DNA of 64,000 nucleotides from Natronobacillus azotifigens (GCF_026805325.1 NZ_JAPRAT010000015.1:1-64000); one strand, 5' to 3'; counted from the first letter of the stretch, positions 1 through 12,495 are shown. Notes: generated by a model not told the origin, from the letters alone. A program made the numbers and translations.

Positions 1-11
1 AATTTATATGT

Positions 12-785
12 TTATTCACCTATCGGATCGAGTGGAATAGAGAGTGGAACATCATTGTTTGAGCCTTGATTATAGTATTGTGGTACATCGCCACTAAAGC
101 CACCACTACCAATTGGGATTGACTGTCTAATTTGTGCAGTTTGTGTACCAAATGGAATAATTGTGCGAATTTCTACTTCTATATGAACTACGGGTTCGAT
201 GTGTACACTGTTGATCTTTACACCAGTGATTCTTGTCTCCACTTCCGTATTCACATAACCAATAACTTCTAAATTAACAGGTATTTTTGGGCCTAGATTT
301 GCTAATAGAGGTAGACCTAATACCTGTCCCAAGGGGATCTCAATTAGGTCAGATTTCCTTTGTAATTGCTCTATTTCATTTAAATCCGCTGATTCTAAGT
401 CCAAGTCAACTGGTGCGTTAACATCTGGAATAACACCTTGCTCTAGTTGCTGTAAAAAAGTTTCTACGCGATATTGAATATTACGTTGCACCCTATTTTC
501 CATCGCTGCATTAATTTGATAGCTTACAACACGACCAGATTGATCGTAATTAAATTGAATTAATTCATCTATTTCTAAATCATCATTTAATTTTTTACTT
601 ACAGCAATCCCCATAGCCATGTTTGCATATTGTTTATTTCGCGTTTCTGCAATATCTAGTAAAACGGGTTTCACACCATCGTTCACAATCACAATACTGG
701 CAAACGTAGCAAATAAAAATAATATTGTCGTCAGGAAAATGAGGTGCTTGCCAGAAATAACAATTCGTGTCCTTGGTCTCCTCAC
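12..785 (-). CDS. yunB: Sporulation protein YunB
   Basis: 257-residue protein matching the YunB family, which is needed for normal spore formation in B. subtilis (molecular role not well defined). One N-terminal membrane segment at about residues 13-35 follows a basic start (RRPRTR), so the rest probably lies outside the membrane. The start is GTG, preceded by a run of six G. It lies next to an HD-GYP gene and yunD, as in the yun region of B. subtilis. Recognised from overall sequence; no catalytic motif is visible. Confidence 0.88.
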   Translation of the reverse strand: MRRPRTRIVISGKHLIFLTTILFLFATFASIVIVNDGVKPVLLDIAETRNKQYANMAMGIAVSKKLNDDLEIDELIQFNYDQSGRVVSYQINAAMENRVQRNIQYRVETFLQQLEQGVIPDVNAPVDLDLESADLNEIEQLQRKSDLIEIPLGQVLGLPLLANLGPKIPVNLEVIGYVNTEVETRITGVKINSVHIEPVVHIEVEIRTIIPFGTQTAQIRQSIPIGSGGFSGDVPQYYNQGSNNDVPLSIPLDPIGE

Positions 786-995
786 AAAAATCCCCCCTTA
801 AACAACAATATGCTGTAATAAGGGAGGTTAGTATTCAGGCCGTCCATTTTGTTATGCTTTTTTTATATACGCTTAAGGGGGGAAGTTAAAATTCACTCAG
901 TGGCGCTTTTAAAGTATTCCCATCGCTTGTTAACCCTAGGAAATCAATAAAGACCCTTAAATCAAAAGTGTCACGGACGGTAGATCCGGGGTAAA

Positions 996-2075
996 TTAAT
1001 GCGCATAACCAATAATCGTAATGTCTAAGGCGGTAGACAAATCTAGATCATATGGCACGACAACTTGATCAGATTCCTTAATAACACGAACAACTGGACG
1101 TTGAGCTAGATTTTCGTTTTGCCTCACAACAATTGCTGTACGATGATCATTGAGATTTACAGTAATTCCATTTGGATATATCGCGATACTTTCACGAAAA
1201 ACACGAACAATTTCTTGATCAAACAATTTTCCGCTGCCTGCATATAGGATGTCTAACCCTTCTTGTGGGAGCATGGCATCACGATAAACACGATTACTTG
1301 TGACTGCATCAAATACATCCGCAACTGCTAATATTTTCCCAAAAGGATGGATTTCTTCATCTCGAATTCCTCTTGGATACCCTGAACCATCTAGCCGTTC
1401 ATGGTGTTGAAAAGCACAATGAGCAGCTAATAATGGTAATTCTTGCGACGCTCGTAAAAATTCAAAACCTAATTCGGTGTGTGATTTTATCACTTCAAAC
1501 TCGTCGGACGTTAATCTTCCTTCCTTCTTTAACACTTCTTCCGGAATGAATACTTTCCCGACATCATGTAATATTGCACCTATGCCCAACTCTTGAGTTT
1601 TTTTATTGGTTAATTTCAATGCATTTGCAATTGCAATCGAATAAATCGTAACATTAACCGAGTGCGTAAAAAGGTAATCATCACTAATAAAAATATCAGA
1701 CATAATCGATAGCACTTGATCATCATCTTGTATCTGTCTTATGATTGTATCAACTAAGTTCGTCATTTTATTGCTTGTATGATCAAACAAAAAAGATTTA
1801 TTTTTGAAGCCTTGATTTTCATAACCTTTAAATAGTGATTTAACGGTTTGGATTGATTCAATCTTTAATTCATCAGAGATAGGAGAATGGATGATGATAT
1901 CCTCTGAAATCTCATCCCGAATATACACATATGTAACCCCTAATTCTTGTAACCGATCAATCATGGCTTGTGATAGGTTAACATCTTTTTGTATTAATAT
2001 ACGTCCATTGTCATTATAAATTGGTTTAGCTAACTCAGAACCAACCTGCAATCCCCTCGTTGTCACTAATTTCAT
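996..2075 (-). CDS. HD-GYP domain protein, likely cyclic-di-GMP phosphodiesterase
   Basis: 359 residues. The N-terminal third has no motif that I recognise. The C-terminal part is an HD-GYP domain: ILHDVGK gives the metal-binding HD pair, followed by HHERLDGSGYPRG, the GYP signature, and the ADVFDAVTS motif. The family hydrolyses cyclic-di-GMP, less often other cyclic dinucleotides. No membrane segment is seen, so it is probably cytosolic. It stands alone between yunB and yunD with about 210 nt on the yunB side, in which I see no clear terminator. Domain call is firm; the substrate is inferred. Confidence 0.88.
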   Translation of the reverse strand: MKLVTTRGLQVGSELAKPIYNDNGRILIQKDVNLSQAMIDRLQELGVTYVYIRDEISEDIIIHSPISDELKIESIQTVKSLFKGYENQGFKNKSFLFDHTSNKMTNLVDTIIRQIQDDDQVLSIMSDIFISDDYLFTHSVNVTIYSIAIANALKLTNKKTQELGIGAILHDVGKVFIPEEVLKKEGRLTSDEFEVIKSHTELGFEFLRASQELPLLAAHCAFQHHERLDGSGYPRGIRDEEIHPFGKILAVADVFDAVTSNRVYRDAMLPQEGLDILYAGSGKLFDQEIVRVFRESIAIYPNGITVNLNDHRTAIVVRQNENLAQRPVVRVIKESDQVVVPYDLDLSTALDITIIGYAH

Positions 2076-2167
2076 TATGTTCTCCTAACTGCTATAGGTG
2101 ATATTCTAACATTATTCGTCATTTTCTTCTTTTTTTAGTTTACCAAATATACTCGTATGTTCACAAG

Positions 2168-3565
2168 CTATTCTTGAACAAATTGTTTTACTGCTAGCGC
2201 TAGCAAATCACGGATAAATTCTGGCATATAGAATTTTTTCGATTTCGCTCGTGAAATTTCTGTTGATAAATGTCCAAAAGTAAACATATCAGGAGTAGCA
2301 ATAGTATAAATACGGTCTAGGTATAACTCTTCTCCATTATATTTTACGCTTTCTAGATGTACCTCACCGTTTTCATCTAGTACTGTGCTAATCTCAACAC
2401 CGACAAATATCATTTTACCTATTATTTTGCCACGAAACCCGAAACCTTTCACCTTTGTATTGATATACCTTTTCGTTATACTTTCCCGAATAACTTCTAG
2501 TAATTTTTCTCCAGTTAATTGAACGACACAAGGATTGATAGGATGTGGACAAATCCGATGAATATCATAACGTGTCACAACTCCAGCAGGTAGAGAATCT
2601 AATAACATTCCTGCATTCATCATCGCAATATCAGCGGACGTCCATGTTTGTAATGTTTTTGCAAGTTGATGAATGATGGATGTCTCTTTAAACCAATCCA
2701 CTTCCAATGGAGCTGATAAACTGGCAACAGGTTGACTTAGAACCTTTCTGGCCAATTTATATTGATCTTCAATTACATTTCTCGATTGCTGATCTTCCTC
2801 AAGATGATCGATGTTCACCGTATGTGCTTCCGTATGTTTCAATTCCTTACTCTTATGATCCCAAGTAAACATAATTTCTCCAACATAATGTCCGTACTTA
2901 CCTGCTGCTGTTAACACTGTTTCATTACACTGTTCCGTATCACGAAACAAATGATGTGTATGCCCCCCAATAATTACATCAATCATAGGAAAATGGTTAG
3001 CAATATCTTCATCCTGATCAATACCTAAATGAGATAAAAGAATAACAATATCTGCATTTTCTTTTAATGTAACTATCTCACGTTCTAGTACAAGCATAGG
3101 ATCTTCAATATCCCAACCTAAAGGGTTATAAAATGGATAGAAAGGGGCTGTCAACCCCATCAAACCAACCTTAATTCCCGAGGGTGTCTTCAATATGGTA
3201 CTCTTTTTCAACCAAGGAGGATCAACACCATTTTTACTGGAAAGGTTTGCGCATACAACAGTAAACTCCGCTTCATCATACAAATGAAACAGGTCTTGAT
3301 AGTCTAATGTGATTCCTTCATTATTACCAAGGGTAATCGCATCATAGTTGGCTTGATTTAATAACGCTACATTATCTTTTCCTAAAGAAGCCTCTGTAAT
3401 TGGATGTACACGGTCTAGATGATCGCCATTATCGAACAAAAAATAGGCTTCGTTATTGCGTAATCTATCTTCTTTTTTTTGAGATAAATATTGCATTATT
3501 TTGGGCCAGTTCTCAAAGTGGCTATGTAAATCGCTTGTAAAATAGACAAATATATTTTCTTTCAA
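2168..3565 (-). CDS. yunD: YunD-like metallophosphoesterase / 5'-nucleotidase
   Basis: 465 residues from a TTG start, chosen because GGGGGGAAGGA lies just before it; the upstream in-frame GTG at 3586 has no ribosome binding site. Metallophosphatase motifs are present in order: SDLHSHFENW, DNGDHLDR, GNNEG, LSHLGID and GGHTHHLF. The C-terminal half fits the 5'-nucleotidase C-terminal domain, which binds substrate. B. subtilis YunD is annotated as a nucleotidase-like enzyme; the substrate here is unknown. No signal peptide is seen, unlike secreted 5'-nucleotidases, so it probably acts in the cytosol. Confidence 0.85.
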   Translation of the reverse strand: MKENIFVYFTSDLHSHFENWPKIMQYLSQKKEDRLRNNEAYFLFDNGDHLDRVHPITEASLGKDNVALLNQANYDAITLGNNEGITLDYQDLFHLYDEAEFTVVCANLSSKNGVDPPWLKKSTILKTPSGIKVGLMGLTAPFYPFYNPLGWDIEDPMLVLEREIVTLKENADIVILLSHLGIDQDEDIANHFPMIDVIIGGHTHHLFRDTEQCNETVLTAAGKYGHYVGEIMFTWDHKSKELKHTEAHTVNIDHLEEDQQSRNVIEDQYKLARKVLSQPVASLSAPLEVDWFKETSIIHQLAKTLQTWTSADIAMMNAGMLLDSLPAGVVTRYDIHRICPHPINPCVVQLTGEKLLEVIRESITKRYINTKVKGFGFRGKIIGKMIFVGVEISTVLDENGEVHLESVKYNGEELYLDRIYTIATPDMFTFGHLSTEISRAKSKKFYMPEFIRDLLALAVKQFVQE

Positions 3566-3730
3566 GTCCTTCCCCCCACATGTCACAAAAAAATTAATCT
3601 TTTACTTTTATGTTTATTATCACTTTGTTTATTTTACCATTTATCTGATGAATTAAATATTTGTAAGCTTACACTACACAGTTTCCATAGACTGTGCAGT
3701 AACGAGAATCTTTTTTACCGCTCCTCAAAT

Positions 3731-3929
3731 GAAATTGACTCCCTTTCACCACAAGGGTATAAGTGCGACATCGACTCAAAACTACTATCGTCGTGTCTTC
3801 TTTACCGCAGGGTGCGGCTTCAGCTAACTCGGAAGAAATTCCCTTCCGAGTGGATCTTCAGCTCGTGGGACTGCGATTACTCGTCCCATCAAAAACATTC
3901 ACTTTTCCTGCTGGAGTGTCGCCAATTTC
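3731..3929 (+). repeat. Structured intergenic repeat, copy A
   Basis: First of two inverted copies in the yunD-sufB gap. The ends pair with each other (GAAATTG at 3731-3737 with CAATTTC at 3923-3929). Inside is an 8-bp hairpin (CTCGGAAG at 3828-3835 with CTTCCGAG at 3843-3850) with a 7-nt loop AAATTCC. Shared blocks with copy B include CAGCTAACT, AGTGGATCTTC and TGGAGTGTC. Copy A carries about 55 extra bases near its left end and further extra sequence right of the hairpin. The only open frame here (3763-3957) lacks a ribosome binding site and is treated as spurious. Confidence 0.8.
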
Positions 3930-4093
3930 ATTTGATACGCTTGATGAAGGTTTTTAATCAAATTACCGCACAATTGATGTACTACAGCTAAAAAAGTGTC
4001 TCAAGAATTTCTCTATACAAATTGGATGTAGATTAAAACAAAGACTATATCATTTGATTTTCTGCCTAAACACTATCACAACTAGCGAAGTTA

Positions 4094-4205
4094 GAAAATG
4101 GGTGACACTCCAGTGGGATTAGCGTGAGTCGAAGATCCACTTGGTAAAGGGATTTTCTTTACCAAGTTAGCTGAGGCCACGCCCACGGAAAGGGAGCCCA
4201 TTTTC
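4094..4205 (-). repeat. Structured intergenic repeat, copy B (inverted)
   Basis: Second copy, in opposite orientation, 112 bp. Terminal helix GAAAATGGG (4094-4102) with CCCATTTTC (4197-4205). Internal hairpin TTGGTAAAG (4141-4149) with CTTTACCAA (4157-4165); read on the minus strand the 7-nt loop is AAAATCC, nearly that of copy A. Both helices have different bases from copy A yet still pair. Confidence 0.8.
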
Positions 4206-4284
4206 TGACGTAGCGGGTAAGGAGCACTTACTGCGCTGTTTGCGTCTATTGTTCTGTAAGGTATAAATCCGAGTATAAGAAAGA

Positions 4285-4317
4285 AACCCTTGGCACTATG
4301 TTAATAGCCCAAGGGTT
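4285..4317 (-). terminator. Terminator after sufB
   Basis: AACCCTTGG (4285-4293) pairs with CCAAGGGTT (4309-4317). On the minus strand it is followed by TTTCTTTCTT, a usable U-rich tail, 14 nt past the sufB stop. Confidence 0.8.
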
Positions 4318-4330
4318 CAATAATCTAATA

Positions 4331-5728
4331 CTAACCGATACTTCCTTCCATTTCAAAGGAGATCAAGCGATTCATTTCTACTGCATATTCCATTGGTAAT
4401 TCTTTTGTAAATGGTTCAATAAAGCCCATAACAATCATTTCCGTTGCTTCTACTTCGGAAATACCACGACTCATCAGATAGAACAATTGCTCTTCAGATA
4501 CTTTTGATACTTTAGCTTCGTGCTCTAAAGAAATATTCTCATTCATAATTTCATTATATGGTATCGTGTCTGATGCAGATTGATTATCCATAATCAATGT
4601 ATCACATTCGATATTAGAACGTGCACCATCTGCTTTTCTTCCGAAGTGAACAATACCTCGATAAGATACTTTTCCACCTTGTTTCGCTATCGATTTTGAG
4701 ACAATGGTTGATGAAGTATTAGGCGCTAAATGAATCATTTTTGCTCCTGCATCCTGATGCTGACCTTTTCCTGCTAAGGCGATAGATAGAGTCATTCCAC
4801 GTGAACCTTCCCCTTTTAAAATAACCGCAGGATATTTCATCGTAAGCTTGGAACCGATATTACCATCAACCCATTCCATCGTTGCATTTGCATCACAAAT
4901 TGCACGTTTGGTTACAAGGTTGTAAACATTATTTGCCCAGTTTTGAATCGTTGTATAACGACAGTATGCATCTTTTTTAACAAAGATCTCAACAACCGCA
5001 CTGTGTAGAGAGTTGGTTGTAAAACTTGGAGCTGTACACCCTTCCACATAATGAACGGAAGCCCCTTCATCTACAATGATTAACGTACGTTCAAATTGCC
5101 CCATATTTTCTGAGTTAATTCGGAAATATGCTTGTAATGGTGTGTCTGTCTTAACTCCTTTTGGTACATAAATAAATGAACCACCAGACCATACTGCTGA
5201 ATTTAATGCAGCAAATTTATTGTCGGTATAAGGTATCACTTTTCCAAAGTACTCTTTAAACAGCTCTTCATCTTCTTTCAAAGCTGTATCCGTATCTTTA
5301 AAAACAATTCCTAATTTTTCAAGATCCTCTTTTAAATTATGGTAAACTACCTCTGACTCATATTGTGCAGAAACCCCAGCAAGATATTTTTGCTCTGCCT
5401 CAGGTATACCTAATTTATCAAAAGTTTGCTTAATTTCTTCAGGCACTTCATCCCAAGAACGCTCTGAACGTTCCGAGGGTTTTACATAATAGGTTATTTC
5501 ATCAAAATCAAGCTCTGCCAAATCGCCGCCCCACTGAGGCATTGGTTGACTATAAAATTGCTCAAGTGATTTTAAGCGATATTCTAACATCCACTCTGGC
5601 TCTTCTTTCATGTTTGAAATCTCTTCAACCACTTTTTTCGTTAATCCTTTTTCTGTACGAAAGACAGAAACATCGCGGTCATGAAAACCATATTTATATT
5701 CTCCAACTTCTGGTGCATTTTTAGCCAT
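4331..5728 (-). CDS. sufB: Fe-S cluster scaffold protein SufB
   Basis: 465 residues, the usual SufB length, last gene of the sufCDSUB operon. The SufB/SufD core is clear ([20 protein letters not shown] and the [20 protein letters not shown] stretch), with a C-terminal [14 protein letters not shown] segment shared with SufD. SufB with SufC and SufD forms the SufBC2D scaffold that builds clusters from SufS/SufU sulfur. The ATG at 5728 is chosen over an upstream in-frame start because GGAGGGG lies 6 nt before it. It follows sufU after 31 nt and ends at a terminator. Confidence 0.97.
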   Translation of the reverse strand: MAKNAPEVGEYKYGFHDRDVSVFRTEKGLTKKVVEEISNMKEEPEWMLEYRLKSLEQFYSQPMPQWGGDLAELDFDEITYYVKPSERSERSWDEVPEEIKQTFDKLGIPEAEQKYLAGVSAQYESEVVYHNLKEDLEKLGIVFKDTDTALKEDEELFKEYFGKVIPYTDNKFAALNSAVWSGGSFIYVPKGVKTDTPLQAYFRINSENMGQFERTLIIVDEGASVHYVEGCTAPSFTTNSLHSAVVEIFVKKDAYCRYTTIQNWANNVYNLVTKRAICDANATMEWVDGNIGSKLTMKYPAVILKGEGSRGMTLSIALAGKGQHQDAGAKMIHLAPNTSSTIVSKSIAKQGGKVSYRGIVHFGRKADGARSNIECDTLIMDNQSASDTIPYNEIMNENISLEHEAKVSKVSEEQLFYLMSRGISEVEATEMIVMGFIEPFTKELPMEYAVEMNRLISFEMEGSIG

Positions 5729-5759
5729 GTTACCCCTCCTATTCAAGTAATATGTGAAG

Positions 5760-8723
<2,964 letters not shown>

Positions 8724-8748
8724 GCTATCCCTCCTTACCGTTTAGGCG

Positions 8749-9528
8749 TTATTTACCTACAGTTACGTCCTCAATACCTAGTTCTTGTTTAATCCAATCA
8801 TATCCTTCGCTTTCCAAACGTTCAACAAGTTCCGGACCACCTGATTTCACCACACGTCCTTGCATCATGACATGAACATAATCAGGAGTAATGTAATTCA
8901 ATAAACGCTGGTAGTGCGTAATAATTAAACATCCAAATGATTCACTACGTAATTTATTTATTCCTTTAGAAACAACCTTCAATGCATCAATATCTAATCC
9001 AGAATCAATTTCATCTAGTATACCAATTGCAGGTTGTAGTAACATTAATTGAAGAATTTCATTACGTTTTTTCTCACCACCTGAGAACCCTTCATTTAAG
9101 TATCGTTGTGCCATATTCTTATCCATCTCAAGATAATCCATTGCGGCATCCATCTCTTTAATAAATTTCATTAATGGAATTTCGTCACCTTCTTCTCGAT
9201 GTGCATTAATAGACGAACGTAAAAAATCAGAAGTTGTAACACCGCTAATTTCGCTTGGATATTGCATAGCTAGAAACAGACCAGCTTTCGCACGCTCATC
9301 AACTTCCATTTCCAACACATCTTCTCCATCCATTAAGATACTACCTTGAGTTACCTCATATTTTGGATGCCCCATAATCGCAGAAGCTAAGGTAGATTTT
9401 CCTGTTCCGTTCGGCCCCATAATTGCATGAAACTCTCCACCTTTAATTGTTAAATTTACCCCTTTTAATATTTCGTTCCCCTCAATCTCCACGTGCAAAT
9501 CCTTAATTTCTAAAACTGATCCACTCAT
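8749..9528 (-). CDS. sufC: Fe-S assembly ATPase SufC
   Basis: 259-residue ABC-type ATPase, first gene of the suf operon. Walker A is GPNGTGKST, the signature is FSGGEKKR and Walker B is GILDEIDSGLD. It powers the soluble SufBC2D complex and is not a transporter. The ATG at 9528 (MSGSV) is chosen because GGAGGT sits 6 nt upstream; the two in-frame ATGs before it overlap or precede that site. Confidence 0.97.
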   Translation of the reverse strand: MSGSVLEIKDLHVEIEGNEILKGVNLTIKGGEFHAIMGPNGTGKSTLASAIMGHPKYEVTQGSILMDGEDVLEMEVDERAKAGLFLAMQYPSEISGVTTSDFLRSSINAHREEGDEIPLMKFIKEMDAAMDYLEMDKNMAQRYLNEGFSGGEKKRNEILQLMLLQPAIGILDEIDSGLDIDALKVVSKGINKLRSESFGCLIITHYQRLLNYITPDYVHVMMQGRVVKSGGPELVERLESEGYDWIKQELGIEDVTVGK

Positions 9529-9565
9529 ATTCATACCTCCAAAAAATCTCATTTTTATATTATTT

Positions 9566-9596
9566 AGAATGAATTGATCTATAATCCGTTCATTCT
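9566..9596. promoter_or_regulatory. Inverted repeat in suf leader
   Basis: AGAATGAA (9566-9573) and TTCATTCT (9589-9596) form a perfect 8-bp inverted repeat with a 15-bp gap. It lies between the likely suf promoter and sufC, so it would be in the leader RNA or act as an operator. No known regulator is assigned. Confidence 0.35.
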
Positions 9597-9614
9597 CACT
9601 TTATTCTCATTACA

Positions 9615-9643
9615 ATCTTATACTATTTCGAATGTATTATCAA
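9615..9643 (-). promoter_or_regulatory. Likely sigma-A promoter of suf operon
   Basis: On the minus strand TTGATA (9638-9643), 17-bp spacer, TAAGAT (9615-9620), about 85 nt upstream of the sufC start. Five of six bases match at -35; the -10 is weaker. The rest of 9650-9900 is AT-rich with no further feature that I can support. Confidence 0.55.
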
Positions 9644-9904
9644 GATTTTAAAACGCAATACCTTGATTTTTTATACCTTTTTGTTTATAAAGTATTTTTC
9701 AAGCGCTTTCTATTCATTATGCGCCATTTAACTATTTTTACTTATATGATGCATTTTAAAAGTACTCACATAAGCTTAGCTTATTTATAAATATCCATCT
9801 TTAACAAACATGAAGCGATTATCAAGCAAATCAAAAAAGAAAATGTGCTTGCACTTAATAGGGAGGAATTACCATAATTTAATCACAAAACTGATAAACA
9901 GTGA

Positions 9905-9938
9905 AGAACCCTCTGTCATGTAATATACAGAGGGTTCT
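9905..9938. terminator. Hairpin downstream of small minus-strand ORF
   Basis: Perfect 12-bp stem (AGAACCCTCTGT with ACAGAGGGTTCT) and a 10-nt loop. Neither side has a long T run, so it may be a weak terminator or RNA 3' end. Confidence 0.5.
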
Positions 9939-10003
9939 GGCATGCTTTCTCATTTAGCTTTGTAATTGTTTAATTTTTCTCAAGTAATTGTGTTTATTTT
10001 TCT

Positions 10004-10192
10004 CTATCTGTGTACTTGGCGTTGCATTTCATTTACAATATGCTTACTGTCTTGATGACTTTTTTCTCTCTCTTGCTCAACTTGAAGGCGCTTGTCTAAC
10101 TTTGCCTCGTATTCTGCAAAGATGACACCGTGATTTTGTAGCATCGCCTTTTCCATTTCTGTTGTATGAGCAATTTCTAAACTGGTTACCAT
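10004..10192 (-). CDS. Small hypothetical protein
   Basis: 62 residues, highly charged and probably helical, with no membrane segment, cysteine or motif that I recognise. It is supported only by a fair ribosome binding site (GGGAG, 9 nt before ATG) and a hairpin 65 nt past its stop. An overlapping 70-residue frame at 10077-10289 has less support. It could be a small cytosolic protein or chance. Confidence 0.45.
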   Translation of the reverse strand: MVTSLEIAHTTEMEKAMLQNHGVIFAEYEAKLDKRLQVEQEREKSHQDSKHIVNEMQRQVHR

Positions 10193-10456
10193 GTAAGATT
10201 ATCTCCCTCTCTTTTTTTTGCACTTTCAAGTATAACATTTGTAAATACTTGATCCAAAAGAGATATGACTTGATATGAAGTTCATACAACCTGTTTGCTT
10301 ATACCTAATAAACTGAATATCCTTAGATGTAAATTTGAAAGATAATACTCTATTATGATCCCAAATGCTCCAAATATTGATTGTTTTGTGTTTTCAGAAA
10401 ATAATAATGATAAAATAGCGAAGGATTAAATTCATTTTTGGGAAAGGAGATTAGAT

Positions 10457-10873
10457 ATGCAAGCACCATCATTTTGTTTAAACTATTTAACAAAGCCAGG
10501 TTCTTATAGGCTTGATCAAGATAGAGGTTCAGTTATTATGTTAACTTTTTGGGCCTCTTGGTGTCCTGATTGTAGTAGCGATTTGCCGAAAAAAGAACAA
10601 CTTTATCAATCGATTGATCAAAAAAAAGTGAAAATGCTTACGATTAATGTTCCCGCTAGAGAAAGAGACCCTTTGGAAGGAATTCGTTATGCAGAAAAGT
10701 TTTTATCTCAACCAACATTAGTTGACGAAGGGCGAAAATTATACGATCAATATCAATGTAAAGGTGTTCCAACGACGATAATAATAGACCAAACAGGACA
10801 TATCTATCGTCAGTTCGGTGCTCAAGTTTCTTTTATTGAAATTGCCACAGCATTAGGCGACTTACTGAAGTAA
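10457..10873 (+). CDS. Thioredoxin-like protein, TlpA/ResA type
   Basis: 138 residues with a thioredoxin fold: FWASWCPDCSSD gives a CPDC active site at about residues 35-38 and GVPTTIIID gives the cis-proline loop. No signal peptide or membrane anchor is visible, unlike ResA, so it is probably cytosolic. AAAGGAG lies 7 nt before ATG. Genes for thioredoxin-like YusE, GcvH and YusI are also close together in B. subtilis, but CPDC and length make this a TlpA-type relative rather than a clear YusE. Confidence 0.8.
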   Translation: MQAPSFCLNYLTKPGSYRLDQDRGSVIMLTFWASWCPDCSSDLPKKEQLYQSIDQKKVKMLTINVPARERDPLEGIRYAEKFLSQPTLVDEGRKLYDQYQCKGVPTTIIIDQTGHIYRQFGAQVSFIEIATALGDLLK

Positions 10874-10897
10874 ACACCATTCGGTTTTCTACCTATA

Positions 10898-11034
10898 TAA
10901 AATGAAACTTCAATCAGTGTGGGGATTCGTGTTTTCTCACACTGATTGTTTGTACTAAAGACCAACCCAGATGTTCTTGGTTGGTGTTTTGCTGCGGGAG
11001 TCTAACGGACGATTGCTTGCTCTTAGGATAGATA
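10898..11034 (+). repeat. CAATCAGTG dispersed element, divergent copy
   Basis: Starts 24 nt after the thioredoxin-like gene. It holds the family's left hairpin (CAATCAGTGTG with CACACTGATTG) and the right end GGGAGTCTAACGGACGATTG, but the middle is replaced by another hairpin (ACCAACC with GGTTGGT). Confidence 0.65.
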
Positions 11035-11070
11035 AAAGGAGCACCACAACTGAATTTTGGTTTCTATACA

Positions 11071-11118
11071 AATAACCGAACCATAATAAAGATTTATTCC
11101 ATTATAGGTTCGGTTATT
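11071..11118. terminator. Terminator between convergent genes
   Basis: AATAACCGAACC (11071-11082) pairs with GGTTCGGTTATT (11107-11118). A T-rich tail follows on the plus strand about 10 nt later; it may serve both the upstream plus-strand gene and gcvH. Confidence 0.65.
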
Positions 11119-11149
11119 GTATTATCTTTTTTTGTACAGCTTCTTTTCA

Positions 11150-11533
11150 TTAATTAGCTGCTAAAAACGCCTGATATGCTTCTGGTGTCATTAATTTATC
11201 GAGTTGATCAGGATTACTTGGCTCAACAACCAGCATCCAGCCACTATCATATGGAGATTGATTAATCAACTCGGGACTATGATCTAACTGTTCATTCACT
11301 TCAACGACTATTCCCGTTATAGGTGCAGATAATTCGGAAACAGTTTTCACAGACTCAACACTTCCGAAAGGTTCATCTACTTCGACCTTATCACCCACTT
11401 CAGGCAATTCAACAAAAACAATATCCCCAAGTTCATCTTGTGCTGGACTAGTTATCCCTATTTTTGCTCGATTACCTTCAATTTTTACCCAAACATGTTC
11501 TGCTGAAGTTTGCAAATCATTTGGTAGTGTCAT
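11150..11533 (-). CDS. gcvH: Glycine cleavage system H protein
   Basis: 127 residues, usual GcvH length. The lipoyl-lysine is Lys63 in [12 protein letters not shown]. GcvH carries the aminomethyl group in glycine cleavage and in Bacillus also acts as relay in lipoate assembly. The GGAGGAG site is ideal. It is 24 nt downstream of yusI, same strand, likely one transcript. LplJ, in this window at 38 kb, could load it. Confidence 0.96.
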   Translation of the reverse strand: MTLPNDLQTSAEHVWVKIEGNRAKIGITSPAQDELGDIVFVELPEVGDKVEVDEPFGSVESVKTVSELSAPITGIVVEVNEQLDHSPELINQSPYDSGWMLVVEPSNPDQLDKLMTPEAYQAFLAAN

Positions 11534-11557
11534 CTGTCTCCTCCTCTACTATGTTCA

Positions 11558-11914
11558 TTATTTCCATGTATGCTCAAATTCGTCTTCTTTAAAACCAAGT
11601 GTTACTTGTTTACCATCGGTTGTAATTGGTCGTTTAACTAACATACCATCCGATGCAAGTAAACGTATTTTTTCCTCATCCGAAAGTTTTGGTAATTCAT
11701 CTTTCAATCCTAACTCTCGATATTTTTTCCCGCTTGTATTAAAAAATTTCTTAATCGGTAAGCCACTAGCTTCAATATACTCACGTAATTGTGCTTCAGT
11801 TGGTGTTTCATCCACAATATGAACGTCCTTATATTCAATCTCGTTAGAATCTAACCATGCTTTTGCTTTACGGCAAGTACCACATTTAGGATAACAATAA
11901 AAAGTGATTGTCAT
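11558..11914 (-). CDS. yusI: YusI, ArsC/Spx-family protein
   Basis: 118 residues of the ArsC/Spx thioredoxin-like family with Cys11-Gly-Thr-Cys14 in YPKCGTCRKAK. Spx itself binds RNA polymerase, but the YusI branch has no firmly known function; the CxxC suggests redox or reductase activity. It pairs with gcvH as in B. subtilis. The 308-nt gap on its upstream side shows no clear regulatory motif. Confidence 0.88.
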   Translation of the reverse strand: MTITFYCYPKCGTCRKAKAWLDSNEIEYKDVHIVDETPTEAQLREYIEASGLPIKKFFNTSGKKYRELGLKDELPKLSDEEKIRLLASDGMLVKRPITTDGKQVTLGFKEDEFEHTWK

Positions 11915-12222
11915 AATTCATCTTCCTTTAACTATTTATTTGTCGAGTCACGGTCAATTTTAGTATATAGAATTTATTGTTTTGGCACTATTAATATGCA
12001 CCACTATCTAAAAACTGTTCCATCAATCAATAGCGTTTTTTGGACAGTATACCACTAAGCACAAAGGTTTCAAGAATGACCTAATCTCCTTTTAGCTTTC
12101 GAATGCCAGTGTCCGTTTTGAAAGAGAAATCTTAAGGCAGATTATTTCAAGATAAGGTATCGCATAAATAAAAGTACAATGGATACATTACTATTATAAC
12201 CATATTAAAGGAGGTCCTCAAC

Positions 12223-12495
12223 ATGCAACAACAACAAATGCAAAACATGAATCAAAATCAAACAGGACAAATAATGACACAACCACCGAACATGATCAGT
12301 TCAAAAGATTTATTGTATTTAACCGACATGATGTCATGGAATTTAGGGGCATTAAAAAAAGCTCACTGTTTTTCACAAAAGTGCACCATTCCAGAGATTC
12401 AAACCGCATTAGATAATGTAAGTAAAATGCACGAAAAGCACTACCAAACCTTGTTACAATATACAAAACAGCACAGCAACTCTCAAGTTCATTAA
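12223..12495 (+). CDS. Spore coat-like protein (CotF-related)
   Basis: 90 residues. A Gln/Asn/Met-rich N terminus (about 25 residues) is followed by a helical region (SSKDLLYLTDMMSWN) like small CotF-linked coat proteins. AAAGGAGG precedes the ATG. It lies 18 nt upstream of a clear CotF-family gene, so the two are probably co-transcribed in sporulation. No sporulation sigma-factor promoter could be assigned with confidence. Confidence 0.75.
   Translation: MQQQQMQNMNQNQTGQIMTQPPNMISSKDLLYLTDMMSWNLGALKKAHCFSQKCTIPEIQTALDNVSKMHEKHYQTLLQYTKQHSNSQVH

Noticed and set aside
3763..3957. 64-residue plus-strand frame
   Set aside because: It lies in structured repeat copy A, has no ribosome binding site, and the other copy does not keep the frame.
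10077..10289. 70-residue minus-strand frame
   Set aside because: It overlaps the better supported 62-residue frame and has no ribosome binding site.
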